DNA of 64,000 nt from NCBI RefSeq assembly GCF_014192155.1, contig NZ_JACHXO010000004.1, positions 432,699 to 496,698 on the forward strand. Reading direction: 5' to 3'. This document shows positions 1-9,206 of this stretch, in pieces. The position numbers and the translations under genes are program-made. This DNA comes from Roseateles terrae. Its GTDB lineage: Bacteria > Pseudomonadota > Gammaproteobacteria > Burkholderiales > Burkholderiaceae_C. The notes beneath the pieces are model-generated. The model had not been told where the DNA came from. It was given only the letters and a program-made list of their open reading frames with translations, and did not search any database. Within the stretch, counting starts at the first letter, position 1; every line of letters starts with the position of its first letter.

Positions 1-977
1 CCGATGTCCGCCGCGTAGACCTGGTCGGCAGCCTTGACAAGCATCTGGGTGCAGGCGTCAGCGTCGGTTCGAAAAAGTCACTGCGCAACGTCGGCCCGTC
101 CTTCAGCTACAAGATCCGGGACGCCAGCGGACAGGCCCGCGAATACAACAACTACATGCTGCCGTTGGAGCTGGAAGGCCAGCGGGTCTATCTGCTCGGT
201 GTCCGCGAAGCCACCGGTGAGAGCTTCCGCTACCTGCGGGTGCCGGTGGATGGCCGGGACAGCATGGATGCCTGGCTGTCGATGCGCCGGGCCCTGGCCG
301 ATCCGGCCCAGCGCAACCGCGCCGCCCGCCGGTATGCCGAAGCCGCCGCACCCAGCGACAACCCCAAGACCCGCGAACAGCTGGAAGCCACCAGCCTTCG
401 GGTGCTGACCCTGTTCGCCGGCGCCGAAGGCCTCAAGGTCAATGCGCCCTCCCAGGGCGCCATCGGCGGCCTGCCGGCGCTCTCGGACTTTGTGGAAAAG
501 GAAGTGCCGGAGGCCGACCGTCCGCGCGTGTCCGAAGTGCTGCTGCGCATCCTCAACGGCAGCCTGTTCGAGCTGTACAAGCAGGCCCAGCAACAGCTGG
601 GGCAGCCGGCGCCCGAACCGGGGCCGCAGACGCAGGCCTTCATGACGCAGGCGGTGCTGTCGCTGTCCGACGCCATGTTTTATCCGGCCCCAATGATCCT
701 TCAGCTGAAGGATTTCAAGCAGGTGCAGGCCAGCGTCTTCCAGGTCACCCGCGCGCCGGGCCGAACCCTGGTCTATGCCGGCGCCATCTTGCTGATCATC
801 GGCGTGTTTGCGATGCTCTACATCCGCGAGCGCCGGTTGTGGATCTGGCTGGAATCGGCCCCGGGCCGTCCGGAACACACCCGCGTTCGGATGGCGATGT
901 CCAGCAACCGGGACACGCCCGATCTGCCCACGGAATTTGAAGCGCTCAAGCGGCAACTGCTGCATGAGGAGGCCTGA
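1..977 (+). CDS. resB: Cytochrome c biogenesis protein ResB (Ccs1), 3' part
   Basis: The 5' end lies outside the window; the frame is open from base 3 and gives 324 C-terminal residues. The protein has the ResB/Ccs1 layout: a long periplasmic region (including GPSFSYKIRDASGQAREY near the left edge), then one last membrane segment near bases 770-835 (LVYAGAILLIIGVFAMLYI) and a short basic cytoplasmic tail. By family knowledge, ResB pairs with CcsB/ResC to deliver heme across the cytoplasmic membrane and attach it to apocytochromes c in the system II pathway. The ccsB gene follows after 2 bases, and the AGGAGG ribosome site for ccsB lies inside the last codons of this gene. That points to one operon with coupled translation. 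The family call is secure; the N-terminal half cannot be judged here. Confidence 0.9.
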   Translation, partial: DVRRVDLVGSLDKHLGAGVSVGSKKSLRNVGPSFSYKIRDASGQAREYNNYMLPLELEGQRVYLLGVREATGESFRYLRVPVDGRDSMDAWLSMRRALADPAQRNRAARRYAEAAAPSDNPKTREQLEATSLRVLTLFAGAEGLKVNAPSQGAIGGLPALSDFVEKEVPEADRPRVSEVLLRILNGSLFELYKQAQQQLGQPAPEPGPQTQAFMTQAVLSLSDAMFYPAPMILQLKDFKQVQASVFQVTRAPGRTLVYAGAILLIIGVFAMLYIRERRLWIWLESAPGRPEHTRVRMAMSSNRDTPDLPTEFEALKRQLLHEEA

Positions 978-979
978 CC

Positions 980-2401
980 ATGAACACGACTACCTCCACG
1001 GTCGAGAGCCGGCTGCATGCCGACACTTCGACGCTTGAATCCACCCTGGCCGCTTCCTCCCGTTCGCTCGTGGTGGGCAAACGCGGCTGGTGGGCCGGGC
1101 GGGACCTGACCGACTGGCTGTTTGCGGCCGTGGTGCTGCTGGGCGCGGCCTTCGCCTTCACCCGGTATCAGGGCTCGATGGATGTCTACGAAAAAGGCAT
1201 CCTGCTCTGCGCCACCCCTGCCATGATCGCGCTGGGCTGGTTCTGGCGGCCGCTGCGGCTGCTCTGTGTGGTGGTGGGCGCCGTCAGCCTGCTGGCCATC
1301 CAGCTCTACCTGCGCCAGACCGACAACTTCGGCGCCGATCTGGCCGCGGCGGACAAGGTCTTCCTGCTCAAGTACATGTTCTCGAGCCAGAGCGCCATCT
1401 TGTGGATGAGCGTGCTGGTCTACATGAGCACGCTGTTCTACTGGCTCGGCTTCTTCAAGCGCGACGGCGCGCACAGTGCGGCGGAGGCCATCGGCAGCCG
1501 CCTGGCCTGGGGTGCCGTGGGCATGGCGCTGATCGGCACCATGGTGCGCTGGTTCGAGAGCCATCAGATCGGCCCGGACATCGGCCACATCCCGGTGAGC
1601 AACCTCTACGAGGTGTTTGTGCTGTTCACCTGGCTGACCACGCTGATGTACCTCTACTACGAGCAGCGCTTCAAGACCCGGGCACTGGGCGCCTATGTGA
1701 TGCTGGTGGTGAGTGCCTCGGTGAGTTTCCTGCTCTGGTACACCGTCGCCCGCGAGGCGCATGAGATCCAGCCGCTGGTGCCGGCGCTGCAGAGCTGGTG
1801 GATGAAGATCCATGTGCCGGCCAACTTCATCGGTTATGGCAGCTTCTCGCTGGCGGCGATGGTGGCGCTGGCGACCCTGCTCAAGACCGCGCCGCCGCGC
1901 AGCCTGGCCATCGGACTGATCGGCGTGCCGGTGGGTCTGGTGCTGGTGCTGCTGGCCTTCCGCGCGGGCGCCACCCTGACACCGGAGACGGTGGCCGGCC
2001 TGGACGGCTGGGCCGGCAAGATGGCCGGCGTGGCGGTCTTCCTGGCCCTGTGCGTGGCACTGCGGGGCCCGCTCACCGCGCGGCTGCCGTCGCTGGAGTC
2101 GCTGGATGACCTGATGTACAAGGCCATCGCCCTGGGTTTTGCCTTCTTCACCGTCGCCACCATCCTGGGCGCCTTCTGGGCGGCGGAGGCCTGGGGCGGC
2201 TACTGGAGCTGGGATCCGAAGGAAACCTGGGCACTGATCGTCTGGCTGAACTATGCGGCCTGGCTGCACATGCGCCTGATGAAGGGCCTGCGCGGGGTCG
2301 TCTCCGCCTGGTGGGCGCTGATTGGCCTGCTGGTCACCACCTTCGCTTTCCTCGGCGTCAACATGTTCCTCTCCGGCCTGCATTCCTACGGAACGTTGTG
2401 A
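980..2401 (+). CDS. ccsB: Cytochrome c biogenesis protein CcsB (ResC)
   Basis: A 473-residue polytopic membrane protein of the CcmC/CcmF/CcsA heme-handling superfamily. The tryptophan-rich WWD signature (WGGYWSWDPKETW) lies at about residues 403-415, between the last predicted helices, and His residues flank it as usual for external heme ligation. Partnered with the preceding ResB, it forms the system II cytochrome c synthase at the membrane. The ATG at 980 is supported by AGGAGG at 967-972, inside the resB stop region. The first about 45 residues are a hydrophilic Ser/Thr-rich leader before the first membrane segment, as in other betaproteobacterial CcsB proteins. The hydrophobic core, motif and gene order agree, so the call is firm. 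Confidence 0.95.
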   Translation: MNTTTSTVESRLHADTSTLESTLAASSRSLVVGKRGWWAGRDLTDWLFAAVVLLGAAFAFTRYQGSMDVYEKGILLCATPAMIALGWFWRPLRLLCVVVGAVSLLAIQLYLRQTDNFGADLAAADKVFLLKYMFSSQSAILWMSVLVYMSTLFYWLGFFKRDGAHSAAEAIGSRLAWGAVGMALIGTMVRWFESHQIGPDIGHIPVSNLYEVFVLFTWLTTLMYLYYEQRFKTRALGAYVMLVVSASVSFLLWYTVAREAHEIQPLVPALQSWWMKIHVPANFIGYGSFSLAAMVALATLLKTAPPRSLAIGLIGVPVGLVLVLLAFRAGATLTPETVAGLDGWAGKMAGVAVFLALCVALRGPLTARLPSLESLDDLMYKAIALGFAFFTVATILGAFWAAEAWGGYWSWDPKETWALIVWLNYAAWLHMRLMKGLRGVVSAWWALIGLLVTTFAFLGVNMFLSGLHSYGTL

Positions 2402-2504
2402 GGCCGAGGCAGGGGTCGGAATTAAGACTCCTTTCAGGCAACAAACCGAAAGATGACGTAAGGTCCACCCATCCGCCCGACCCGGGCGACTTCTGAGGCT
2501 GGCC

Positions 2505-3503
2505 ATGCATTTCCTGCGTCATCACCGTGGACATTACGGTGCCCCCATCGCATCGTCCGAGATCACGCCCCGCGACGTCTACGACAGTCGCCGCGACTGG
2601 CTCAAGTCGGCCGGTGCCCTCGGTCTGGCCGGCCTGGGTGCGGGCCTGGGCCTGGAAGCCGCCGCACAGACCACCGGTCCGGGCAAGCTGTCCAAACTGG
2701 CCGGCGCCCGCAGCAGCGTGGCCGGCGCGATGGCGATGGACAAGCTCACGAAGTACGAGGACGTCACGTCCTACAACAACTTCTACGAGTTCGGCACCGA
2801 CAAGAGCGACCCGGCCCAGAATGCCCACACGCTCAAGACCCGGCCCTGGACGGTCGCCATTGAAGGCGAATGCGCCAAACCGGGCCGCTATGGCATTGAA
2901 GACCTGCTCAAGCTGGCCCCGATGGAAGAACGCATCTATCGGCTGCGCTGTGTCGAGGGCTGGTCGATGGTCATCCCCTGGGAGGGCTACTCGCTGGCCG
3001 AGCTGCTGAAAAAGGCCGAACCCACCAGCAAGGCCAAGTATGTCGAGTTCACCACCCTGGCGGACAAGTCACAGATGCCTGGCGTGCGCTCCGGCGTGCT
3101 GGACTGGCCCTACATCGAAGGTTTGCGCATCGATGAAGCGATGCACCCACTGACGCTGATGGCCTTTGGCCTCTACGGCGAGGTGCTGCCCAACCAGAAT
3201 GGCGCACCGCTGCGGCTGGTCGTGCCCTGGAAGTACGGCTTCAAGTCGGCCAAGTCCATCGTCAAGATCCGCTTCACCGAGCAGCAGCCGGTGAGCAGCT
3301 GGACCAAGGCGGCCCAGCAGGAATATGGCTTCTACTCCAATGTGAATCCGAAGGTGGACCATCCGCGCTGGAGCCAGGCCACCGAGCGGCGCATCGGGGA
3401 AGACGGCTTCTTTGCGAAGAAGCGGGCGACCCTGATGTTCAATGGCTACGAATCCCAGGTCGGCCAGCTGTACGCCGGCATGGACCTCAAGAAAAACTTC
3501 TGA
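2505..3503 (+). CDS. msrP: Protein-methionine-sulfoxide reductase catalytic subunit MsrP (YedY)
   Basis: A 332-residue molybdopterin enzyme that reduces methionine sulfoxide in periplasmic proteins. A twin-arginine export signal is visible: SRRDWLKS at residues 28-35, followed by a Gly/Ala/Leu-rich stretch. The long N-terminal extension before the RR pair is normal for MsrP. The molybdenum-ligating cysteine sits in RLRCVEGW at about residue 149. The sulfite-oxidase fold continues through [20 protein letters not shown], where a basic cluster binds the cofactor. The membrane partner msrQ starts 20 bases downstream. About 100 bases separate it from ccsB, so it may have its own promoter. Family membership is clear; enzyme activity is inferred from homology. 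Confidence 0.95.
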   Translation: MHFLRHHRGHYGAPIASSEITPRDVYDSRRDWLKSAGALGLAGLGAGLGLEAAAQTTGPGKLSKLAGARSSVAGAMAMDKLTKYEDVTSYNNFYEFGTDKSDPAQNAHTLKTRPWTVAIEGECAKPGRYGIEDLLKLAPMEERIYRLRCVEGWSMVIPWEGYSLAELLKKAEPTSKAKYVEFTTLADKSQMPGVRSGVLDWPYIEGLRIDEAMHPLTLMAFGLYGEVLPNQNGAPLRLVVPWKYGFKSAKSIVKIRFTEQQPVSSWTKAAQQEYGFYSNVNPKVDHPRWSQATERRIGEDGFFAKKRATLMFNGYESQVGQLYAGMDLKKNF

Positions 3504-3522
3504 CCGGCCGGAGTTCCCGCTG

Positions 3523-4173
3523 ATGAGTTCCGCGCCTGCGCGGGTGGTGCCCCCCACCCGCCCAACTCCCCGCCAGCCTCGCCGTCATCCCCTGCTGCAT
3601 CCGGTGGCCAAGCCGGTGCTGTTTGTGCTGTGCCTGTTGCCGCTGGCCTGGTATGCCTATGGCGTTGTGACCTTCCAGCTGGGCGCGAATCCTGCGGAAG
3701 CTGTCATCCGGGGTCTGGGCGACTGGACCCTGCGCCTGCTGTGGGTCACGCTGGCCATCACACCGCTGCGCCAGTGGACGGGCCAGCCGGCGCTGGCGCG
3801 GTTCCGTCGCATGGTGGGTGTCTTCACCTTCTTTTATGCGACGCTGCACCTGGTGGCTTATGCCTTCCTGGACATGAGTCTGGACCTGCCCGAGATTGCG
3901 AAGGACATCGCCAAGCGACCCTTCATCCTGATGGGCTTTGCCGCCTGGCTGATGCTGGTGCCGCTGGCCGCCACCTCCTTCAACCGCGCCATCAAGGCCC
4001 TGGGCGCCAAACGCTGGCAATGGCTGCACAAGCTGGTCTATGCCATTGCCATCGTGGGCCTGATGCACTTCATCTGGATGCGCGCCGGCAAGAACAACTT
4101 TGCCGAGCCGGCGGTGTATGGCGCCATCCTGGCGGTGCTGCTGGGCTGGCGGGTCTGGAAGCGGCTGCGCTGA
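3523..4173 (+). CDS. msrQ: MsrQ heme-binding membrane subunit of the MsrPQ system (YedZ)
   Basis: A 216-residue inner-membrane b-type cytochrome of the ferric-reductase-like transmembrane family. It passes electrons from the respiratory chain to periplasmic MsrP. About six hydrophobic segments are visible, with His residues in helices (FFYATLHLVAYAFL and LHKLVYAIAIVGLMHF) that fit heme ligation. The ATG at 3523 is chosen because CGGAG at 3508-3512 sits at good spacing and the protein then begins with a short basic N-terminus. An upstream in-frame ATG at 3442 lies inside msrP and would add a nonhydrophobic leader. It forms a two-gene operon with msrP. Confidence 0.92.
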   Translation: MSSAPARVVPPTRPTPRQPRRHPLLHPVAKPVLFVLCLLPLAWYAYGVVTFQLGANPAEAVIRGLGDWTLRLLWVTLAITPLRQWTGQPALARFRRMVGVFTFFYATLHLVAYAFLDMSLDLPEIAKDIAKRPFILMGFAAWLMLVPLAATSFNRAIKALGAKRWQWLHKLVYAIAIVGLMHFIWMRAGKNNFAEPAVYGAILAVLLGWRVWKRLR

Positions 4174-4275
4174 GCGTCGGGGACGCGCCCATTCGCGGCG
4201 ACTTCATTGGGTGGGTGTTGGCGCAGCGGCGCCGCTGGACGTGACGGAAATCCCTGCAAGGGGTCGTCCAAAGAC

Positions 4276-4306
4276 CCGGGATGGCGGCATCGACGCCCCA
4301 TCCCGG
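4276..4306 (+). terminator. Hairpin after msrQ, possible weak terminator
   Basis: CCGGGATGG at 4276-4284 and its perfect reverse complement CCATCCCGG at 4298-4306 enclose a 13-base loop in the 205-base gap between msrQ and the next gene. No T-run follows, so this may be a Rho-assisted end or only a structured leader. A GATAAT hexamer at 4306-4311 could be a -10 element for the downstream gene, but no good -35 partner is visible. Confidence 0.3.
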
Positions 4307-4378
4307 ATAATCACGGGTTCTCTCGCCTGCCGCACCGCCCGCAGCTCCGCCCGTAACCCCGCCCGCAGCGCCCCCGAT

Positions 4379-5824
4379 ATGACTGACGCCACCTCCGGGT
4401 CCGCCTCCCAGCCGCTCGCCGCTTCGGCCCAGCGGCCGTCCGTGCCCGGCCTGCCCGGGGTGCTCGACGCCGTCATTCTCGGCGGTGGGCCTGCGGGCTG
4501 CAGTGCGGCCAGCTGGCTCGCCCAGCTGGGTCTGAGCGTGGCCATCGTCGAACGCGGCCCCCGCCTGTGCGGCAGTTTGCAAGCCCTCACCTATCACCAG
4601 GACTGGCTGCTCGGCCAGCCCGGCGAAAGCCTCGCCGCCCTGGGCGACCGGTACGCCGACCATGTGCAGACCCTGCCCGGCGTGCAGGTGCTGCTGCATC
4701 GCAGCGCCCATCATCTGGACTGGCAGGCCGAGCAAGGCTGGCAGATCCATCTGGACGCGCCCGAAGACCCGCATGGCGTTGCCTCCGGCGACCATGCCAG
4801 CCGCGAACCGCTGCGAGCCCGCGCCCTGGTGCTGGCCACCGGCCTGACCCCGCGTCACCCTGCACCGCTCTATCCCGCCACCGCCCGCCAGGGCCGCGTG
4901 CTGGACGCCATCGAGCTGACCGCCCAGCGGGAGAGCCTGCCGCCCGGCCGGGTGCTGCTGCTCGGCGGCGGTGACAACGCCGTCGAAAACGCCCTCTTCC
5001 TGAACGCGCATGGACATGAGGTGACCCTCTGGTCCCGGTCCGACTGGCGCGCACAGACGCATCTGCTGCAGCAGATGGACGCCCAGCCGGGCATTCGCCG
5101 TCGACCGGCGCAGGCCATGCCGACGGCGGTCGTGGCCCAGCCGGAGGGTGTGTCCGTCACCTCCAAGGCTTACGGCACCGAGACTTTCGACCATGTCGCG
5201 GTGCTGCTGGGTTATGAACCCGAGCCGTCGGCCTGGCTGCTGGTGGCCGACGCGCTGCAACGCGCCGGTGTCACCGCCCCCTCCCAACCCTTCCGCGACG
5301 AGCCGCGCTTTGGTGCGCTGGGCCTGTTCGTGGCCGGCGATGCCAGTGCCCGCCAGCATCCCTGCGTGCAGACCGCGCTGGGGGACGGCGTGGTGGCGGC
5401 CAAGCAGGTGGAAGCCTTCCTGCGGCCGCTGCGCGAATCACAGCCGCCGGCCAGCCTGCGGCGCAACAACCGCCAGGTCATCCACATCACCGGACTGCGT
5501 TTTGGCGCCAACCTGGGCGTACTCGACTTCGAACGCGAAGGTCCGCAGCCGATCCAGGTGGATGCCGAGGTGAATCTGGGCGCCCAGATGATCGTCTCGC
5601 GGGACGCCGACATCGGTCATGTGCTGGACTACCGCCGCGTGCGGCTGATCATCATCGATGAATGCACCGCCGAACACACCGACCTGCTGGAGGCCCTGCT
5701 CGGCAAGCTCTGCACCCGGCTGATGAAGCTGCCTGGGGTGGTGGGCGTGCGCATCAAGGTGACCAAGCTGGAAATCTTCCCTGACTGCCAGGTGGCGATC
5801 AGCGCTGAATGCGGGCAGTGGTGA
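4379..5824 (+). CDS. FAD/NAD(P) oxidoreductase (thioredoxin-reductase-like) fused to a FolB-like dihydroneopterin aldolase domain
   Basis: One uninterrupted 481-residue frame encodes two domains. Residues about 30-350 are a two-dinucleotide-domain flavoprotein: AVILGGGPAG at 31-40 binds FAD, GGGDNAVENA near 196-205 binds NAD(P)H, and GLFVAGDA closes the FAD site. The CxxC pair that thioredoxin reductases carry in the NADPH domain is absent, so a dithiol reductase role is unlikely; a ferredoxin/flavodoxin-reductase-like role is possible. Residues about 366-481 match FolB: GVLDFEREGPQPI (family Glu), VLDYRRV (family Tyr) and IKVTKLEIF near 460 (family Lys). FolB makes 6-hydroxymethyl-dihydropterin in folate synthesis. 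The ATG at 4379 is the nearest start before the FAD motif, but no strong ribosome site is seen. The gene is 45 bases upstream of ttcA. A separate FolB product from an internal GTG cannot be excluded. Confidence 0.82.
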   Translation: MTDATSGSASQPLAASAQRPSVPGLPGVLDAVILGGGPAGCSAASWLAQLGLSVAIVERGPRLCGSLQALTYHQDWLLGQPGESLAALGDRYADHVQTLPGVQVLLHRSAHHLDWQAEQGWQIHLDAPEDPHGVASGDHASREPLRARALVLATGLTPRHPAPLYPATARQGRVLDAIELTAQRESLPPGRVLLLGGGDNAVENALFLNAHGHEVTLWSRSDWRAQTHLLQQMDAQPGIRRRPAQAMPTAVVAQPEGVSVTSKAYGTETFDHVAVLLGYEPEPSAWLLVADALQRAGVTAPSQPFRDEPRFGALGLFVAGDASARQHPCVQTALGDGVVAAKQVEAFLRPLRESQPPASLRRNNRQVIHITGLRFGANLGVLDFEREGPQPIQVDAEVNLGAQMIVSRDADIGHVLDYRRVRLIIIDECTAEHTDLLEALLGKLCTRLMKLPGVVGVRIKVTKLEIFPDCQVAISAECGQW

Positions 5825-5869
5825 GCCACGCCCCCCTGCCCCGCGACCGAATTTGAACGAGGACCGATC

Positions 5870-6826
5870 ATGATTGAGACCCCCACCGCTGTTGTTGAAA
5901 GCGCCGATGCCGGCGCAGCGGAGGCCGCCGCCAAGAAGCATGCGCATGAGATGAACAAACTCTCCAAGCGCCTGCACCGCCAGGTCGGCCAGGCCATCGC
6001 CGACTTCAACATGATCGAAGACGGCGACAAGGTGATGGTGTGCCTGTCCGGCGGCAAGGACAGCTATTCGCTGCTGGACATCCTGATCAACCTCAAGGAA
6101 CGCGCGCCGATCAAGTTCGACATCGTCGCGGTGAACCTGGACCAGAAGCAGCCCGGTTTCCCCGAAGACGTGCTGCCCGCCTATCTGAAGTCGCGGGGCG
6201 TGGACTTCCACATCGAGGAGCAGGACACCTACTCCATCGTCAAGCGCCTGGTGCCCGAGGGCAAGACCACCTGCAGCCTGTGCTCGCGCCTGCGTCGCGG
6301 CATCCTGTATCGCGTCGCGGGTGAGCTGGGCGCCACCAAGATCGCGCTGGGCCATCACCGAGATGACATCGTCACCACGCTGATGCTCAACATGTTCTTC
6401 GGCAGCCGCATGAAGGGCATGCCGCCCAAGCTGGTGAGCGACGACGGCAAGAATGTGGTCATCCGCCCGCTGGCCTATGTGCGGGAATCCGACCTGCAGC
6501 GGTGGGCTGAGCACCGCGAATTCCCGATCATTCCCTGCAACCTCTGCGGCAGCCAGCCCAACCTGCAGCGTGCCACCGTCAAGGCCATGCTCCAGGACTG
6601 GGACCGCCGCTTCCCGGGCCGCGTGGACAACATGTTCACCGCCATGGGCAACATCGTGACCTCGCACATGATGGACCGGTCGCTGTTCCCCTTCGAGACG
6701 ATCAAGGCCACCGGCGCCCCGGTGCAGGATGGCGACATCGCCTTCGACGAGGAAGAGAACTGCGGCACCAGCGCCCCGGCGCCGGCCTCGGTCATCCGAC
6801 TGGTGCGTGACGACGACCAGGAATGA
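5870..6826 (+). CDS. ttcA: tRNA 2-thiocytidine(32) synthetase TtcA
   Basis: A 318-residue PP-loop ATPase that adenylates cytidine 32 of certain tRNAs and inserts sulfur, using a [4Fe-4S] cluster. The PP-loop SGGKDS lies at about residues 60-65. The cysteine pairs CSLC (about 134-137) and CNLC (about 223-226) match the cluster and sulfur-transfer cysteines of the family. [14 protein letters not shown] is the conserved HxxDD region. The ATG at 5870 has GAGGA at 5859-5863 as ribosome site. The N-terminal 25 residues are a poorly conserved acidic/alanine-rich leader. Length and motifs match the family. Confidence 0.96.
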   Translation: MIETPTAVVESADAGAAEAAAKKHAHEMNKLSKRLHRQVGQAIADFNMIEDGDKVMVCLSGGKDSYSLLDILINLKERAPIKFDIVAVNLDQKQPGFPEDVLPAYLKSRGVDFHIEEQDTYSIVKRLVPEGKTTCSLCSRLRRGILYRVAGELGATKIALGHHRDDIVTTLMLNMFFGSRMKGMPPKLVSDDGKNVVIRPLAYVRESDLQRWAEHREFPIIPCNLCGSQPNLQRATVKAMLQDWDRRFPGRVDNMFTAMGNIVTSHMMDRSLFPFETIKATGAPVQDGDIAFDEEENCGTSAPAPASVIRLVRDDDQE

Positions 6827-6946
6827 TTCTGGCCCCCAGGGAAACCTGAGCGAAACCGGATCCTTACCTGACCCCAACAGACAGGGTCAACCGGACACGG
6901 TCACAATCGTTGTCATCGACACGGCATTCGATCCCTGGAGGCCCGT

Positions 6947-7588
6947 ATGTTTTCCTTGATTCGTCGGCTGGCCCTGGCCAGCTTTGGCGCCGCGGCAGTG
7001 CTGGCACTGACCGGCTGCGCGGCCCTCAACACCGTCTCGGCGGAGGTGCAGACCTTCGGCAGCTGGCCGGCCGGCCGCCAGCCCGGCACCTATGCGTTCG
7101 AACGCATGCCCTCGCAGCAGCAGAACGAGCAGGCGCAGGCCCGCCTTGAAGACGCAGCCCGGGCAGCGCTGGAAAAAGTGGGCTTCACCGCGGCGACCGA
7201 TCCGAAGTCCGCCGATGTGCTGGTCACGCTCGGCGCGCGCATCACCCGCACGGCCACCGCGCCCTGGGACGATCCGCTGTGGTGGCGCTGGAACGGCAAC
7301 TACTTCCAGTGGCGGTACGGTCCGGCCTGGCGTCCCTATTACAACCGCTGGGGCTTCGCCTATCCGATGGATCCCATGATGGAGCGTCGCTATGACCGCG
7401 AAGTGGCCCTGCTGCTGCGCGACCGCAAGAGCAACGAGCCGCTGTATGAAGCGCGGGCCAGCAATGACGGTCTGACCGAAGGCGATGTCCGCCTGCTGGG
7501 CGCCCTGTTCGAGGCCTCAATGGCGGATTTCCCGCAGACCCGGCCGGAGCCGCATTCGGTCTCGGTGGCCCTGCCACCATCGCCCTGA
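6947..7588 (+). CDS. DUF4136 domain lipoprotein
   Basis: A 213-residue predicted outer-membrane or periplasmic lipoprotein. The signal peptide ends in the lipobox LTGC, so lipidation is expected at Cys24. The mature part has the DUF4136 pattern: an aromatic early strand (FGSWP), a central duplicated-strand region, and the phrase YDREVALLLRDRKSNEPLYEARA typical of the family. A Trp/Tyr-rich segment (DDPLWWRWNGNYFQWRYG) sits in the middle. The function of the family is unknown. The ATG at 6947 follows CTGGAGG at 6934-6940. The gene stands alone between ttcA and the hairpin before glmU. Confidence 0.85.
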   Translation: MFSLIRRLALASFGAAAVLALTGCAALNTVSAEVQTFGSWPAGRQPGTYAFERMPSQQQNEQAQARLEDAARAALEKVGFTAATDPKSADVLVTLGARITRTATAPWDDPLWWRWNGNYFQWRYGPAWRPYYNRWGFAYPMDPMMERRYDREVALLLRDRKSNEPLYEARASNDGLTEGDVRLLGALFEASMADFPQTRPEPHSVSVALPPSP

Positions 7589-7624
7589 GGGGTTCCCCCG
7601 GGGTTCCCCGGTCCGGGCAACGAT

Positions 7625-7659
7625 AATCGCGGTTTTCCACTGGAAGCCGCGATTTTTTT
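7625..7659 (+). terminator. Intrinsic terminator-like hairpin abutting the glmU start codon
   Basis: AATCGCGG (7625-7632) pairs with CCGCGATT (7647-7654). The stem extends inward with two G-T wobbles to 13 base pairs around a CACT tetraloop (7638-7641). A run of T (7653-7659) leads directly into the ATG at 7660. By form it is a strong Rho-independent terminator for the lipoprotein gene. It also occupies the place where the glmU ribosome site should be: the only purine-rich stretch, GGAAG at 7642-7646, is inside the stem. Confidence 0.75.
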
Positions 7660-9033
7660 ATGTCGCTGAACATCGTTGTCATGGCCGCGGGCAAGGGCAC
7701 CCGCATGAAGTCGTCCCTGCCCAAGGTGCTGCACAAGCTGGCCGGCCGCTCGCTGCTGGGGCATGTGCTGTCCAGCACCGCCGCCCTGCAGGCGCAGGCC
7801 CGCATCGTTATCACCGGTCATGGCGCGGACCAGGTGGAAGCCGCCGTCGCCGGTGACGGCATCCGCTTCGTGCGCCAGGAGCCCCAGCTGGGCACCGGCC
7901 ACGCCATCCAGCAGGCCGTGCCGGCCCTGGACAGCGGCGGCACCACGCTGATCCTCAGTGGCGACACCCCGCTGATCAGCACCCCCACCACCCAGGCGAT
8001 GGTGCAGGCCTGCCAGGGTCAGAAGCTGGTGCTGCTGACCATCCACTATGCGGATCCGACCGGTTACGGCCGCATCGTGCGGGACGGCGAGTCGGTCCAG
8101 GCCATCGTCGAGCACAAGGACGCCACGCCGGAGCAGCGACAGATCCGCGAGTGCTACACCGGCATCATGGCCGCGCCCACTGAAGCGCTCAAGCGCTGGG
8201 TGAACCAGCTCAGCAATCAGAACGCCCAGGGCGAGTACTACCTGACCGACATCGTGGCGATGGCGGTGGCCGAAGGCGTGCCGGTCGTGGCCGTCAGCAC
8301 GGCGGACGAAACCGAGGTGCTGGGCGTGAACAGCCCCTCCCAACTGGCCCATCTGGAGCGCCGTTTCCAGCGTCAGCAGGCCGAGGCCCTGATGGATGCC
8401 GGCGTTCGCCTGGCCGACCCGGCACGTCTGGACATCCGCGGCACCCTGACCTGCGGCCGCGATGTCGAGATCGATGTCAACTGCGTCTTTGAAGGCACGG
8501 TGACCCTGGGCGACGGCGTGCGCATCGGCGCCAACTGCGTCATCCGCAACGCCACCATTGCCACGGGTGCCCGCATCCATGAATTCACCCACATCGACGG
8601 CGAGGCCGCTGGCGCCAGTGTCGGCGAAGGCGCCCTGATCGGACCGTTTGCCCGCCTGCGTCCTGGCGCGCAGCTGGGTGCCGAAGTCCACATCGGCAAC
8701 TTTGTGGAGGTCAAGAATTCGACGCTGGCCAGGGGCGCCAAGGCCAATCATCTGGCTTACCTGGGTGATGCGACGGTCGGAGCGCGCGTCAATTACGGCG
8801 CCGGATCGATTACCGCAAACTATGACGGTGCCAACAAACACCGCACGACCATCGGCGCCGACGTGCACGTGGGCTCCAACTGCGTGCTGGTGGCACCGGT
8901 GACGCTGGGCGACGGCGCCACGATCGGCGGCGGATCGACCATCACCAAGGATGTGGCGCCGGGGCAGCTGGCCGTGGCGCGGGGTCGACAAACCGTGATA
9001 TCTGAATGGGTTAGGCCTGTCAAAAAGAAATGA
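7660..9033 (+). CDS. glmU: Bifunctional N-acetylglucosamine-1-phosphate uridyltransferase / glucosamine-1-phosphate acetyltransferase GlmU
   Basis: A 457-residue cytoplasmic enzyme that makes UDP-GlcNAc for peptidoglycan and lipopolysaccharide. The N-terminal pyrophosphorylase domain begins with the nucleotide-binding signature AAGKGTRMKSSLPKVLH (about residues 8-24), and LGTGHAIQQAVP follows. The C-terminal half is a left-handed beta-helix of hexapeptide repeats (from about residue 255) with the acetyltransferase sequence KNSTLARGAKANHLAYLGD and NYGAGSITANYDGANKH. Length is exactly typical. No ribosome site is free in front of the ATG (see the hairpin at 7625-7659). Unlike many relatives, glmS is not the next gene. 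Confidence 0.97.
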   Translation: MSLNIVVMAAGKGTRMKSSLPKVLHKLAGRSLLGHVLSSTAALQAQARIVITGHGADQVEAAVAGDGIRFVRQEPQLGTGHAIQQAVPALDSGGTTLILSGDTPLISTPTTQAMVQACQGQKLVLLTIHYADPTGYGRIVRDGESVQAIVEHKDATPEQRQIRECYTGIMAAPTEALKRWVNQLSNQNAQGEYYLTDIVAMAVAEGVPVVAVSTADETEVLGVNSPSQLAHLERRFQRQQAEALMDAGVRLADPARLDIRGTLTCGRDVEIDVNCVFEGTVTLGDGVRIGANCVIRNATIATGARIHEFTHIDGEAAGASVGEGALIGPFARLRPGAQLGAEVHIGNFVEVKNSTLARGAKANHLAYLGDATVGARVNYGAGSITANYDGANKHRTTIGADVHVGSNCVLVAPVTLGDGATIGGGSTITKDVAPGQLAVARGRQTVISEWVRPVKKK

Positions 9034-9206
9034 GGGGTTCAGAATCCCCTTAAGCTGGCTTTGCTGACGGGCGGTCTGTGGCATGTTCATCTGTGACATG
9101 TGCATCAAACAGCCCGCGGCGAGGCGGCTTGCCCCCCGGACCACGGGAGGCGACCGGGGCGAACGTCTCCTAGCATTCGCCCTGTTGTAGATCCACTGGG
9201 TGTTCC

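Noticed and set aside
818..2506. 562-codon minus-strand frame over ccsB
   Set aside because: Gln/His/Gly-rich shadow without domain; ccsB on the plus strand is certain.
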